The translations under genes were made by a program, and so were the position numbers. Below the pieces are notes generated by a model, which ran no database searches, was not told where the DNA came from, and saw only the letters and a program-made list of their open reading frames with translations. A DNA stretch of 51,869 nucleotides from Pseudomonadota bacterium (lineage in GTDB: Bacteria > Pseudomonadota > Alphaproteobacteria > SP197): contig JAQCLG010000005.1 in NCBI GenBank assembly GCA_027592745.1, positions 1 to 51,869 of the forward strand, given 5' to 3'. Shown piece after piece: positions 1 through 8,408 of the stretch (its first letter is position 1; every line of letters starts with the position of its first letter).

Positions 1-551
1 GCCGAGCCGGCCGGCATCTCCGCGGCGAAAATCTCGTTGGCCCTGGGCGCGCGCTCCTCTTCCCACAGGTGGCTGCCCGGCACGATGCGAGTTGCGCCGT
101 TGTCGGCGGTGAACTCGGTCACTGCCCAGAGCGAGCCCTGTTGCAGCACGGGACCGGGATTGCGGAAGGGATAGAAGAAACCGTCGCGGTGCAGGGCCTG
201 GGCTTTCTCGCCCGGCATCAGGTGCATGACGCCGGTATAGGTCACCTGGTAGCGCGCGCAATGGGGCAGCAGGATGTGGTCGGCCGCCCCCAGCAGCACG
301 GGATGGAGCACCATCTGGCGCGTCGTGGGCGCGCGCATGAAGAGGTTGTTGAAGCGCTTGGTCCTTGCACCCAGGAATGCGGTCTCGCCGGTCTTCTGGG
401 TCGCGAAGTGGGGCTCCAGCTCGGCGCGCAGCGCAGCGAGCTGGTCCGGGGTCATCATGTTCTCGACGATGGCATAACCGTGGACGTCGATCGCGCGGCC
501 GACCTCTTGCGGGTCTGTGGTGCGGGCATCGAACCGGGCCAGTTGCGGCAT
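1..551 (-). CDS. Phytanoyl-CoA dioxygenase (PhyH) family protein, 3' end cut by window edge
   Basis: Reverse-strand reading from ATG at 551: MPQLARFDARTTDPQEVGRAIDVHGYAIVENMMTPDQ...ALHRDGF...NGATRIVPGSHLW; HxD and distal VPGSH motifs. Confidence 0.85.
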   Translation of the reverse strand, partial: MPQLARFDARTTDPQEVGRAIDVHGYAIVENMMTPDQLAALRAELEPHFATQKTGETAFLGARTKRFNNLFMRAPTTRQMVLHPVLLGAADHILLPHCARYQVTYTGVMHLMPGEKAQALHRDGFFYPFRNPGPVLQQGSLWAVTEFTADNGATRIVPGSHLWEEERAPRANEIFAAEMPAGS

Positions 552-670
552 ACCTGCCTGTCTCCCTGCATGACGAATCGGGCGATCCTAGAGCGCGATT
601 TGCCCCGATGCACCCTCGCCGTGCGGCCGGCTGCGTCCTAGGATCGACAGGCCAGCACGGAGAGCCCGCC

Positions 671-1408
671 ATGTCCGACAACGTCGTCCTCTACGAATCG
701 CGCGACAGGGTCGCGATCATCACGCTCAACCGGCCCGACAAGCTCAACGCGCTCAACGGCGCGGTCTGCCAGCGCATGCTGGAGCTCTGGCGGCGCTTCG
801 AGGAAGGTGAGGACCGGGTCGCCGTCATCACCGGCGCGGGGCGTGCCTTCACGGCCGGGGCCGACCTCAGCGACGGCGGCGAGATCTGGCCCTGGATGCC
901 CGGCGTCGGCATCGAACTGAAGAAACCCGTGATTGCCGCGGTCAACGGCCTGGTCGTGGGCGGCGGCGTCGTGCTGGTGCAATGCGCCGACATGGCGGTG
1001 ATCGCCGAGGATGCCTGGCTCTCCTATCCCGAGGCCAGGATCGGCTTCACCGGCGGCCTGATGGCCGGCATGGTCGCGCGCGTGCCCCACAAGATCGCCA
1101 TGGAATTCCTTCTGGTGGGCGAGAAGATGACCGCGCAGCGCGCCTACGAGATCGGCTTCGTCAACCGTGTCGTGCCGCGCGAGCAACTCATGGATGCGGC
1201 GATGGACTACGCCCGCCGCATCGCCGCCAATGCCCCCCTGGTGGTCGAGACCCTGAAGGCCTTCGCCGGTCGCACCATGATGAAGAGCCCGACCGAACTG
1301 GCCGGCTACGCCCGCCAGATGACCGAGCGCACCTTCGAGAGCGCCGACCTCAAGGAAGGCCTCGCCGCCTTTGCCGAAAAGCGCACGCCGACGTTCCGCG
1401 GTTCCTGA
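671..1408 (+). CDS. Enoyl-CoA hydratase/isomerase family protein
   Basis: MSDNVVLYESRDRVAIITLNRPDKLNALN...AGRAFTAGADLSD; crotonase fold motifs; start inside the longer listed ORF. Confidence 0.92.
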   Translation: MSDNVVLYESRDRVAIITLNRPDKLNALNGAVCQRMLELWRRFEEGEDRVAVITGAGRAFTAGADLSDGGEIWPWMPGVGIELKKPVIAAVNGLVVGGGVVLVQCADMAVIAEDAWLSYPEARIGFTGGLMAGMVARVPHKIAMEFLLVGEKMTAQRAYEIGFVNRVVPREQLMDAAMDYARRIAANAPLVVETLKAFAGRTMMKSPTELAGYARQMTERTFESADLKEGLAAFAEKRTPTFRGS

Positions 1409-1469
1409 GCTTGACGGCGCCGGCGTGCCGGCGATAAGGAAACCGCGCTCCCTGCGGAGCGGAGGTTTG

Positions 1470-1496
1470 ATGTCCAGCGAGTCCCGACGCCGCTGA
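1470..1496 (+). CDS. Candidate leader peptide MSSESRRR upstream of yjhX
   Basis: ATG preceded by GCGGAGG at good spacing, 8 codons then TGA, in the 203-nt gap before yjhX. Confidence 0.3.
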   Translation: MSSESRRR

Positions 1497-1611
1497 CGGG
1501 TCCGGTCCCTCCCGGCCCGTCGCCCACACACGCACCGCACGAGACCTGACGGTCGCATACGCGCCGCCGGAGCTTGCCGCGCGTGCCGGCGACCTTTCGT
1601 GGACTTCCCTC

Positions 1612-1869
1612 GTGAACATTTCCCGCATCGAACAGCGGGTCCTGCATGTGCTCGCCCGTGGCGGACACATCCTGCACCTGCGCGGCGGCGACGGCAGGAT
1701 CGTCGACGTCGAGTGTTACAGCCGTGAAGGCTGGGTCTTCAGCCCATGCGATCTCGCGGTCTTTTCCGCCCTGCGGCGCAAGCGCCTGATCGGCTCGAGG
1801 AACGGCGGACCCTACCGCATCAACGCCAGGGGTCTGGCATCGGTGCGGAGCAGGCCCGACAACCGCTGA
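1612..1869 (+). CDS. yjhX: YjhX/TopAI family (UPF0386) protein
   Basis: [24 protein letters not shown]...[53 protein letters not shown] matches the recalled YjhX pattern; GTG start. Confidence 0.87.
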   Translation: MNISRIEQRVLHVLARGGHILHLRGGDGRIVDVECYSREGWVFSPCDLAVFSALRRKRLIGSRNGGPYRINARGLASVRSRPDNR

Positions 1870-1904
1870 ACGATGGGGCGGCGGCAGGCTGCCGCCGCCC
1901 CGCT

Positions 1905-2418
1905 TCAGGGCCGCTCCCGGACATACAGAACGCAGGGGCCGCCATAGGCCCGGCATGGGCCGGCATCGCTCATGCCGAGGCGTTCGCAGACCCGGCGCGA
2001 GCGTTGGTTCGCGGCCTGCAGCACGGCGACGATGCGCGGCAGCGAGAGTGTTGCAAGACCGTGGTGCATCAGTGCACCCGCGGCCTCGGTGGCGTAGCCA
2101 TGGCCCCAGTGTGCGGACGCGAAACGCCAGCCGATCTCGATGTCGTCCCAGCCGGGCAGCGGGTGGAGCGCAACCCAGCCCAGGAAACGGCGGGGCTCCT
2201 CACGCGGGAAGACGCTCCAGATGCCCAGGCCCGGCCCGTGGTCGAGCGCAAGGCGCTGCGCCAGCTTCTCGCGGTGCTCGACCGGCTCGGGCACGCTGCC
2301 GTCCATGATGTAGGCCATCACCTCGGGCTCGGCGTCCATGGCACAGACCGCGTCGAGATCGTCGAGGCAGCGCGCGCAGCACCAAGCGCTGTGTCGTAAA
2401 ACCCGGCAAGGCGCCCAT
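1905..2418 (-). pseudogene. GNAT (RimJ/RimL-type) acetyltransferase, frameshifted near 2365-2378
   Basis: N-terminus MGALPGFTTQRLVLRAL in one frame, then LDDLDAVCAMDAEPEVMAYIMDG... in another; span 514 nt is not a multiple of 3; ATG overlaps the upstream GNAT stop (TGATG). Confidence 0.75.
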
Positions 2419-2927
2419 CAGGGGCGCTGCTTCACATAGAGCGCGCAGTCCACATCGTAGGCGCGGCGCATGCCGGCTGCCGTCATGCCGAGCTTCTCGC
2501 AGACCCGGCGGGAGCGCTGGTTGTCGGGATCGAGCACCACGACGATGCAGTCCAGGCCGACCGTGCGGAAGCCGTGCTCCATGACGGCCGCCGCGGCCTC
2601 GCTGGCGTAGCCGTGGCCCCAGGCATCGCGCACGAAGCGCCAGCCGATCTCGACGTCGCCTTCCCAGCCCTCGAGTGGATAAAGGACGATCCAGCCGAGA
2701 TAGCGTTCCGGGGCCTCCTTTGGAAAGACGCTCCAGCCGCCCATGCCGGGATCCTCGTCGTCGGGAATCCAGGTCATCAGTTCGGCGCGGTGGACGACCG
2801 GGTCGGCGATCGGCTCGACATAACGCATGACCTCGGGATCGGCATCCATCGCGGCCATGGCATCAATGTCGTTGTAGCTGCGCGGACGCAGGACGAGGCG
2901 CGGCGTCTCCAGGCCGGGGCAGGTCAT
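2418..2927 (-). CDS. GNAT family (RimJ/RimL-type) N-acetyltransferase
   Basis: MTCPGLETPRLVLRPRSYNDIDAMAAMDADPEVMRYV...GYASEAAAAVMEHGF...NQRSRRVCEKLGM. Confidence 0.88.
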   Translation of the reverse strand: MTCPGLETPRLVLRPRSYNDIDAMAAMDADPEVMRYVEPIADPVVHRAELMTWIPDDEDPGMGGWSVFPKEAPERYLGWIVLYPLEGWEGDVEIGWRFVRDAWGHGYASEAAAAVMEHGFRTVGLDCIVVVLDPDNQRSRRVCEKLGMTAAGMRRAYDVDCALYVKQRP

Positions 2928-2928
2928 C

Positions 2929-3964
2929 TCAGCGCGGCGCGCCAGCGACCTTAGGCACGTAGGCGGTCTCGGCACGGCCGTCGACGTGGGAGCCGTCCTC
3001 GCCATAGTAGAGACGGATGCCGGGATCGACCGGGCGCGGCGGGTGGGCCTGCAGCCACAGGCGCTTGCGTTCGGGTTCGTCGAAGTCCTCGAAGCCGGTG
3101 CGCGAATGGAGCACCGTTTAGTTGTTGATGAAGCTGGCGGTGCCGGGCTCGAGGCGGAACGCTAAGAGCAGGCCGGGGCGGTTGGCGATCGCCTCGAAGG
3201 CGTCGAGCGCTTCGACCTGCAGGGTGGTCAGCGGCATGCCGCTTTCCTCGCAGGCAAGTTCCACCCGGTTGCGCAGGTGACAGACCGCGAACTGGCCCTG
3301 GGTCCAGGAGAACACCGGTACCTTCAGCGAGGTGACGGGACCTTCGCCGGGCGGGCGTGCATCCATCCAGGAATGGTGGAAACCTTCGTAGAGCGGCGCG
3401 AGCAGGTGCGGCATTCCTCGGCCATGACGTTGTGCACCGCCATCGCGCTGGCCAGCCGGCTCATGCCGCCCGATCTGCCCTGTCGGATGCAGAGCAGTCC
3501 GACGATGTCGTCGCTGTCGTTGTGCAGGGAGAGTTCGGCCCTGCTGCGGTAGCCGCGCTCGCGCTTGCCCCTGGTCGAGACGTCGGTGACGTATAGCCCA
3601 GGCGGTCGCCCATCGCGCTCTGCGGCACGCCCTTGCCGAAATGGCTGCCCAGGCCCCAGTAGATCATGCCGAGTTCGTCGACGGAGAGGCGCTCCACAGG
3701 CCAGCCGCGCACCAGCAGCAGGCCCCGCCCGTGGAGCAGCAGGTCGCGCAGGCCGGCCAGTTCGTTGGCAATGGCCGGCATGGCGAAATCGTCGTTGGTG
3801 ATCTCGGCGAGCGTCTTGCCCTGCCGCTGGACGATCGCCAGGGCATTCTCCAGCGCGTCGAGATGCCGCTTCTCAAGGTCGAAGCTCAGGGCATCCAGGC
3901 TGCCGATCGTGTCGGCGCGCCAGGCGCCGGGATGGTCGATGGGTTCCAGGTGGACGTCGCTCAT
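2929..3964 (-). pseudogene. TauD/TfdA-type dioxygenase copy with several lesions
   Basis: Collinear with the intact neighbour at 3972..5012 but with a 2-nt TA insertion near 3593, a frameshift near 3417, TAA for TAC at 3118-3120, and an in-frame loss of about 4 codons. Confidence 0.88.
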
Positions 3965-3971
3965 CAGGGCC

Positions 3972-5012
3972 CTACTCTGCGGCCGCCCGGTTGGGATCGA
4001 AGACGGTCTCGGTGCGCCCGTCGATGAACATGCCGTCCTCGCCGTAGTAGCGGCGCAGGTTGGGGTGGACGGCGCGGGAGGGCTGCGCCTTCAGCCACAG
4101 GCGCAGGAGCAGGCGTTTGCGTTCCGGCTCGGGCCAGTCGGTGAAACCGGTGCGGGAATGGAGCGTCGTGTAGTTGTTGATGAGCGAGGACCAGCCCGGC
4201 TCCAGGCGGTAGGTAAAGACGATGTCCTCGCGGTCGGAGACCTCCTCGAAAAGGGCCAGCGCCTCCTCCTGATCGGTGAACGGGGTGCCGGTCGCCTCGG
4301 CGGCCATGCGGATGAACTCGCGCAGGTAGCAGCACGACATCAGGCCATCGTTGAAGCCGAAGACCGGCACCTTGTAGCTGGTGACGATGCCCTCGCCCGG
4401 TGGCTGCTCGCCGAACCAGTGGTAGTGGAAGCCCTCGGCCAGAACGGAGATCAGGTCCGGTCGCATGGCGGCGATCTCGTTGTAGATCGCCACCGAGCTC
4501 GCCAGCCGGCTCATGCCGCCCGACTTGCCCTGGCGGATGCAGAGCAGGCCGACGATGTCGTCGCTGTCGGTGTGGAGGGAAAGTTCCTGGGCGCTGCGGT
4601 AGCCGCGTTCGCGCTGGCCGGGCTTGGAGACGTCGGTGACGTAGCCCAGGCGGTCGCCCATGGGGCTCTGGCTGACGCCTTTGCCGAAGTAGGTGCCCAT
4701 CGCCCAATAGGCGATGCCCAGCTCCTCGGGACTCATCTCCTCGATCGGCCAGCCCTGCAGGATGATGATACCGCGCCCGTCCATCAGCTCGTGGCGAATG
4801 GCGGCGAGATCACCCTCGATCGGCGCCATGCTGGTGTGGTCGGGCGTCAGTTCCTGCAGCCCGACCCCGGCGTCCCGTGCGCGCGCCACGACCTGGCGCA
4901 TGGCGTCGAGATGGCGCTCCTCGAAGCGGAAGGCGACGTCGTCGGGGCCGGAGAAGTCGCTGCCCTTCCAGGCGGAGGGGTGGTCGATGTGCCGGGGAAA
5001 GGCTTCAGGCAT
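3972..5012 (-). CDS. TauD/TfdA-like Fe(II)/2OG dioxygenase
   Basis: LSLHTDSDDIVGLLCIRQGKSGGMSRLAS...SLINNYTTLHSRTGFTDWPEPERKRLLLRLWL. Confidence 0.9.
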   Translation of the reverse strand: MPEAFPRHIDHPSAWKGSDFSGPDDVAFRFEERHLDAMRQVVARARDAGVGLQELTPDHTSMAPIEGDLAAIRHELMDGRGIIILQGWPIEEMSPEELGIAYWAMGTYFGKGVSQSPMGDRLGYVTDVSKPGQRERGYRSAQELSLHTDSDDIVGLLCIRQGKSGGMSRLASSVAIYNEIAAMRPDLISVLAEGFHYHWFGEQPPGEGIVTSYKVPVFGFNDGLMSCCYLREFIRMAAEATGTPFTDQEEALALFEEVSDREDIVFTYRLEPGWSSLINNYTTLHSRTGFTDWPEPERKRLLLRLWLKAQPSRAVHPNLRRYYGEDGMFIDGRTETVFDPNRAAAE

Positions 5013-5076
5013 GTCTGTTTTCCTTGCAGGCGGGGCACTATGACTCCGCCGCGGCGGGACCGCCAGAGGCTCCGCA

Positions 5077-6603
5077 TCAAACCCGCGCGTTCATCACCGT
5101 GCGGGGCACGCGTTCGGGGTGTTCCCAGGCGCCGTACCAGGCCTCTATGTGGGGGATGATCTCCTGGGCCAGGCGATGGGCATCCTCGGGGAAGGTGGTG
5201 GCGGCCATGACGGCGGCCAGTTCGGCGACGGCATCGTGGAGGTCGAAGCCGGTCGGGCGGCCGTCGCGGATGACGTGGCGGCCATCGACCAGCACGTCGG
5301 TGACGTCGGCGGCTTTCGCCCGGTAGAGCAGCAGGTCGCGGCCGTCGACTTCGGGCGCCACCCAGGGACGACAAGGGGCAGTCATGTCGACCAGCACGAG
5401 GTCGGCGGCGTAACCCGGCGCCAGGCGGCCGAGCGTGCCTTCCTTGCCCAGCAGCCGGGCACCTCCCTGCGTGGCACAGCGGAAGACGTCGGCCGGGGCG
5501 GGTGCGGGTTCGTGGTAGGTCGGCGTGCGTGCCAGGCGCAGGGCCAAGCGCATCTCGGCGAACATGTCCTCGTCGTCGTTGATGGTCGTCGAGTCCGTGC
5601 CGATGGCGGTGGTCACGCCCGCCTCCAGGAAGGCGTTGAGCGGCGCGATGCCGGCGCGCAGCCGCAGGTTCGAGGAGGGGTTGTGGGATACCGCCGTACC
5701 GGTCCGGGCCAGCAGTTCGATCTCGGTGTCGGTCATCCAGACGCCGTGGGCGATCGAGAAATCCGGTCCCGTGATGCCCAGATCGTGGAGATGGCGCAGC
5801 GTGTCGCCGCCCCAGAACTTCGGCCCCTGCAGCTTCTCGTAATAGGACTCGCTGACATGGGTCTGGATGCGGCTGCCGTGGCGGCGCGCAGCCTCGGCGA
5901 TCTTCAGGAAGAAGCCGTCGCTCACCCATGACGGACCCGGCGGGCCGTACCACATGGCCAGCCGGGGATGGTCGCGCCAGGCCTTGCAGAAGGTCTCCAT
6001 CAGTTCCAGATAGGCCGCCGCCGGCAGCCCGGCCTCGGGATCGCGCATCGCCCTGGCGCGGCGTGCGAGATCGCCAGGCAGCGTCGCCAGAAACGCCGCG
6101 TCGCAGTCGCCTGGCCCCGCGCCCATGAAGCCCTGGTCGTAGACACCGGGACCGAAGGCGCAGCGGATGCCGGTGGTTTCATAGGCCGCCAGCGCCTCGT
6201 TCCAGTCGGCGGCGGTCGCCTCGGCATTGCCGGCCGCACCGTAGAGATCGACGACGGCGGTGACGCCGCTTTTCAGCAGGCGCGTCGCCGACAGCAGGAT
6301 GTCGAGCCGCGTCGGCGTCGCGCGCATGCGCCAGAGCGCCTTCAGCCAGGATTCCAGCAGCATGTCGGGCGCGCCGTGCTGGACATGGCTGGCGGCGGCG
6401 GAATGGTGGTGGGCATTGATCAGGCCGGGCATCACGGCATGGCGTTCGCTGCCCAGCACCTGCGCCTGCGGATGGGCGCGGCCGAGGTCGTCGAAGGCCC
6501 CAAGCGCCACGATGGCGCCGCCCTCGACCAGCACGGCACCGTCGTCGATCACCGCATCGTCCGCGCCGGGGATCACCCAGCGTCCGCGTACCAGTGTCGC
6601 CAT
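5077..6603 (-). CDS. Amidohydrolase family protein (chlorohydrolase/cytosine deaminase-like)
   Basis: MATLVRGRWVIPGADDAVIDDGAVLVEGG...VMPGLINAHHHSAA...IQTHVSES...IGTDSTTINDDEDMFAEMRLAL. Confidence 0.9.
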   Translation of the reverse strand: MATLVRGRWVIPGADDAVIDDGAVLVEGGAIVALGAFDDLGRAHPQAQVLGSERHAVMPGLINAHHHSAAASHVQHGAPDMLLESWLKALWRMRATPTRLDILLSATRLLKSGVTAVVDLYGAAGNAEATAADWNEALAAYETTGIRCAFGPGVYDQGFMGAGPGDCDAAFLATLPGDLARRARAMRDPEAGLPAAAYLELMETFCKAWRDHPRLAMWYGPPGPSWVSDGFFLKIAEAARRHGSRIQTHVSESYYEKLQGPKFWGGDTLRHLHDLGITGPDFSIAHGVWMTDTEIELLARTGTAVSHNPSSNLRLRAGIAPLNAFLEAGVTTAIGTDSTTINDDEDMFAEMRLALRLARTPTYHEPAPAPADVFRCATQGGARLLGKEGTLGRLAPGYAADLVLVDMTAPCRPWVAPEVDGRDLLLYRAKAADVTDVLVDGRHVIRDGRPTGFDLHDAVAELAAVMAATTFPEDAHRLAQEIIPHIEAWYGAWEHPERVPRTVMNARV

Positions 6604-6634
6604 GATCGGTTCCCCCTGTCCCAGGACTTGTTGC

Positions 6635-6703
6635 ACGCGGAGACGCGGAGACCGCGGAGCACGGGACGGCACGCAGCCTCTGCGTTCTCCGCGCCTCCGC
6701 GCG
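6635..6703. repeat. Imperfect ~25-bp inverted repeat (GCGGAGACGCGGAG-type)
   Basis: Left arm acgcggagacgcggagaccgcggag (6635-6659) pairs with right arm ctctgcgttctccgcgcctccgcgcg (6678-6703). Confidence 0.55.
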
Positions 6704-6709
6704 ATTCTT

Positions 6710-6724
6710 AACCGAAGATCGGTT
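6710..6724. promoter_or_regulatory. Operator-like palindrome AACCGA-AGA-TCGGTT between divergent genes
   Basis: Perfect 6-bp arms in the gap between starts at 6603 (-) and 6802 (+). Confidence 0.35.
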
Positions 6725-6801
6725 GGGTGGGCAGGTCTGCCCGGATGACAAGCCGTGCCGCAGGTGGAAGAGTTGTCGCCCGACGGCACACAGGAGGCAG
6801 C

Positions 6802-7875
6802 ATGGGCGCGTTCGACTATCCCGACTGGGACACCTTCATGAAGACGAGCTTTGCCGCGCGCGGCGAGTTCCCGCTGGTCGCGCCGGAGACGCCCTCGTTC
6901 ATGCGCCAGCCGGTGGCCAAGACCGCGAAGGACCTCGAGGGCGCCGACGTCGTCATCATCGGCGCGCCCTATGTCGCGGCCGAGGACGGCAAGTATGCCG
7001 GCGTGCCCATGGAGGACTGGATCGCGGCACCCAAGCGGGTGCGCCAGCAGTCGGCGCGTTACCCCGGTGGCTACATCCAGGATTTCGACCTCGACCTCTT
7101 CGAGCACATCAGGATGGTCGACTACGGCGATGCCGACATTCCGCCGGAGGTCATGTCGAACCAGACGCCCGAACTGATCCTCAAGGCCCAGGCCGCGGTC
7201 GAGGCCAAGTGCAACGACGCCATCCGGGCCGGCGCCGTGCCGGTGGTGATCGGCCAGAACAGCCCCTGCGGCAGCTTCGCCATCGCCAAGGCCTGTGCCG
7301 AAAACACCGATGGCATGGTCGGCTGCGTCAGCCTCGATACCCACTGGGACGCCGGCCACCTCGACTACCTCACGGGCGATCCGCGCATCGCGGGTGCGGC
7401 CTCGTGGAAGCACAAGATGTACGAGTTCCTTCCCAACATGCACCCGCGCAACCTCGTCGAGATCGGCGAGCGCGGCATGCTGGAGAACAAGGACATCATC
7501 CGCCGCTACCTGCGCGAAGGCTCGCGCTTCATCAGCTCCTGGGAGCTGCGCACGAGCCTGGGCATCGAGGGCTGCGTCAAGGAACTCGACCGTGCCTGGG
7601 ACGGTACCAAGGGGGTCTATGCCCACTTCGACATGGACGTCATGGGCGGGGCCGGTCCTGCTCCCGGCGACATCCTGGGCGAACTGGTCGAGCCGATCGC
7701 CATGACCGACTACGAGTGCATTCGCCTGGCCCACGAGATCGGCCGTCGCGGCCTCACCGGCTTCAGCTTCATCTGCATCCCGCCGGGCAGCGCCGCGGTC
7801 TACCGCGTGATCGTCTACATCATCGTCTACATGGCCGCGGGCCTGGCGATGCGGAAGATCGGCAAGGGCGCCTGA
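6802..7875 (+). CDS. Ureohydrolase (arginase/agmatinase) family protein, atypical metal site
   Basis: VVIGQNSPCGSF in place of GGDHS; SLDTHWDAGH; HFDMDVMGGAGPAPG. Confidence 0.82.
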   Translation: MGAFDYPDWDTFMKTSFAARGEFPLVAPETPSFMRQPVAKTAKDLEGADVVIIGAPYVAAEDGKYAGVPMEDWIAAPKRVRQQSARYPGGYIQDFDLDLFEHIRMVDYGDADIPPEVMSNQTPELILKAQAAVEAKCNDAIRAGAVPVVIGQNSPCGSFAIAKACAENTDGMVGCVSLDTHWDAGHLDYLTGDPRIAGAASWKHKMYEFLPNMHPRNLVEIGERGMLENKDIIRRYLREGSRFISSWELRTSLGIEGCVKELDRAWDGTKGVYAHFDMDVMGGAGPAPGDILGELVEPIAMTDYECIRLAHEIGRRGLTGFSFICIPPGSAAVYRVIVYIIVYMAAGLAMRKIGKGA

Positions 7876-7883
7876 GCGCCGCG

Positions 7884-8408
7884 ATGGCGGCCGACGGCGA
7901 AGGCAGTGATTGGCCCGGGGCCCTGCACCGCGCGCTCAAGGACGCAGGGGTGACTCGCATGTCTCATGTCCCCGATGCCGGGCACGCACGTCTGATCGCG
8001 CTGTGTGAGGACGATCCGGCGATGGTGACCAACGTGCTCACCACCGAGGAGGAGGGCATCGCCATCGCCGCCGGCGCCTGGCTCGGCGGCGAAGCCAGCG
8101 TGCTGCTGCTGCAGTCCTCGGGCGTCGGCAACTGCATCAACATGCTCTCGCTGCCCGCCATCGGACGTTTCCCGCTGCTGATGCTGGTGACGATGTGGGG
8201 CGAGTGGGCCGAGTTCAATCCCTGGCAGGTGCCCATGGGCCGCGCGACGCAGGCAACGCTCGAGGCGATGGGCGTCACGGTCCAGCGTGCCGATACGGCG
8301 GACGAACTCGTTGCCACGGTCGAGAGCGCGGCAGCGCTCGCGTTCAAGGCCGACCAGCAGGTCGCGGTGCTGATTTCCCAGCGCCTCCTGGGAAAGAAGA
8401 CATGGTAG
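7884..8408 (+). CDS. Thiamine-PP enzyme, Pyr-domain subunit (sulfopyruvate/phosphonopyruvate decarboxylase alpha-like)
   Basis: VTNVLTTEEEGIAIAAGAWLGGEASVLLLQSSGVGNCINMLSLPAIGRFPLLMLVTMWGE. Confidence 0.82.
   Translation: MAADGEGSDWPGALHRALKDAGVTRMSHVPDAGHARLIALCEDDPAMVTNVLTTEEEGIAIAAGAWLGGEASVLLLQSSGVGNCINMLSLPAIGRFPLLMLVTMWGEWAEFNPWQVPMGRATQATLEAMGVTVQRADTADELVATVESAAALAFKADQQVAVLISQRLLGKKTW

Noticed and set aside
3666-5159. 497-aa plus-strand ORF
   Set aside because: Antisense to the TauD copies; no domain resemblance.
5077-7734. 885-aa minus-strand ORF as one protein
   Set aside because: Only the part from 6603 down is amidohydrolase; the upstream extension is antisense to the ureohydrolase gene and typical of high-GC spurious ORFs.
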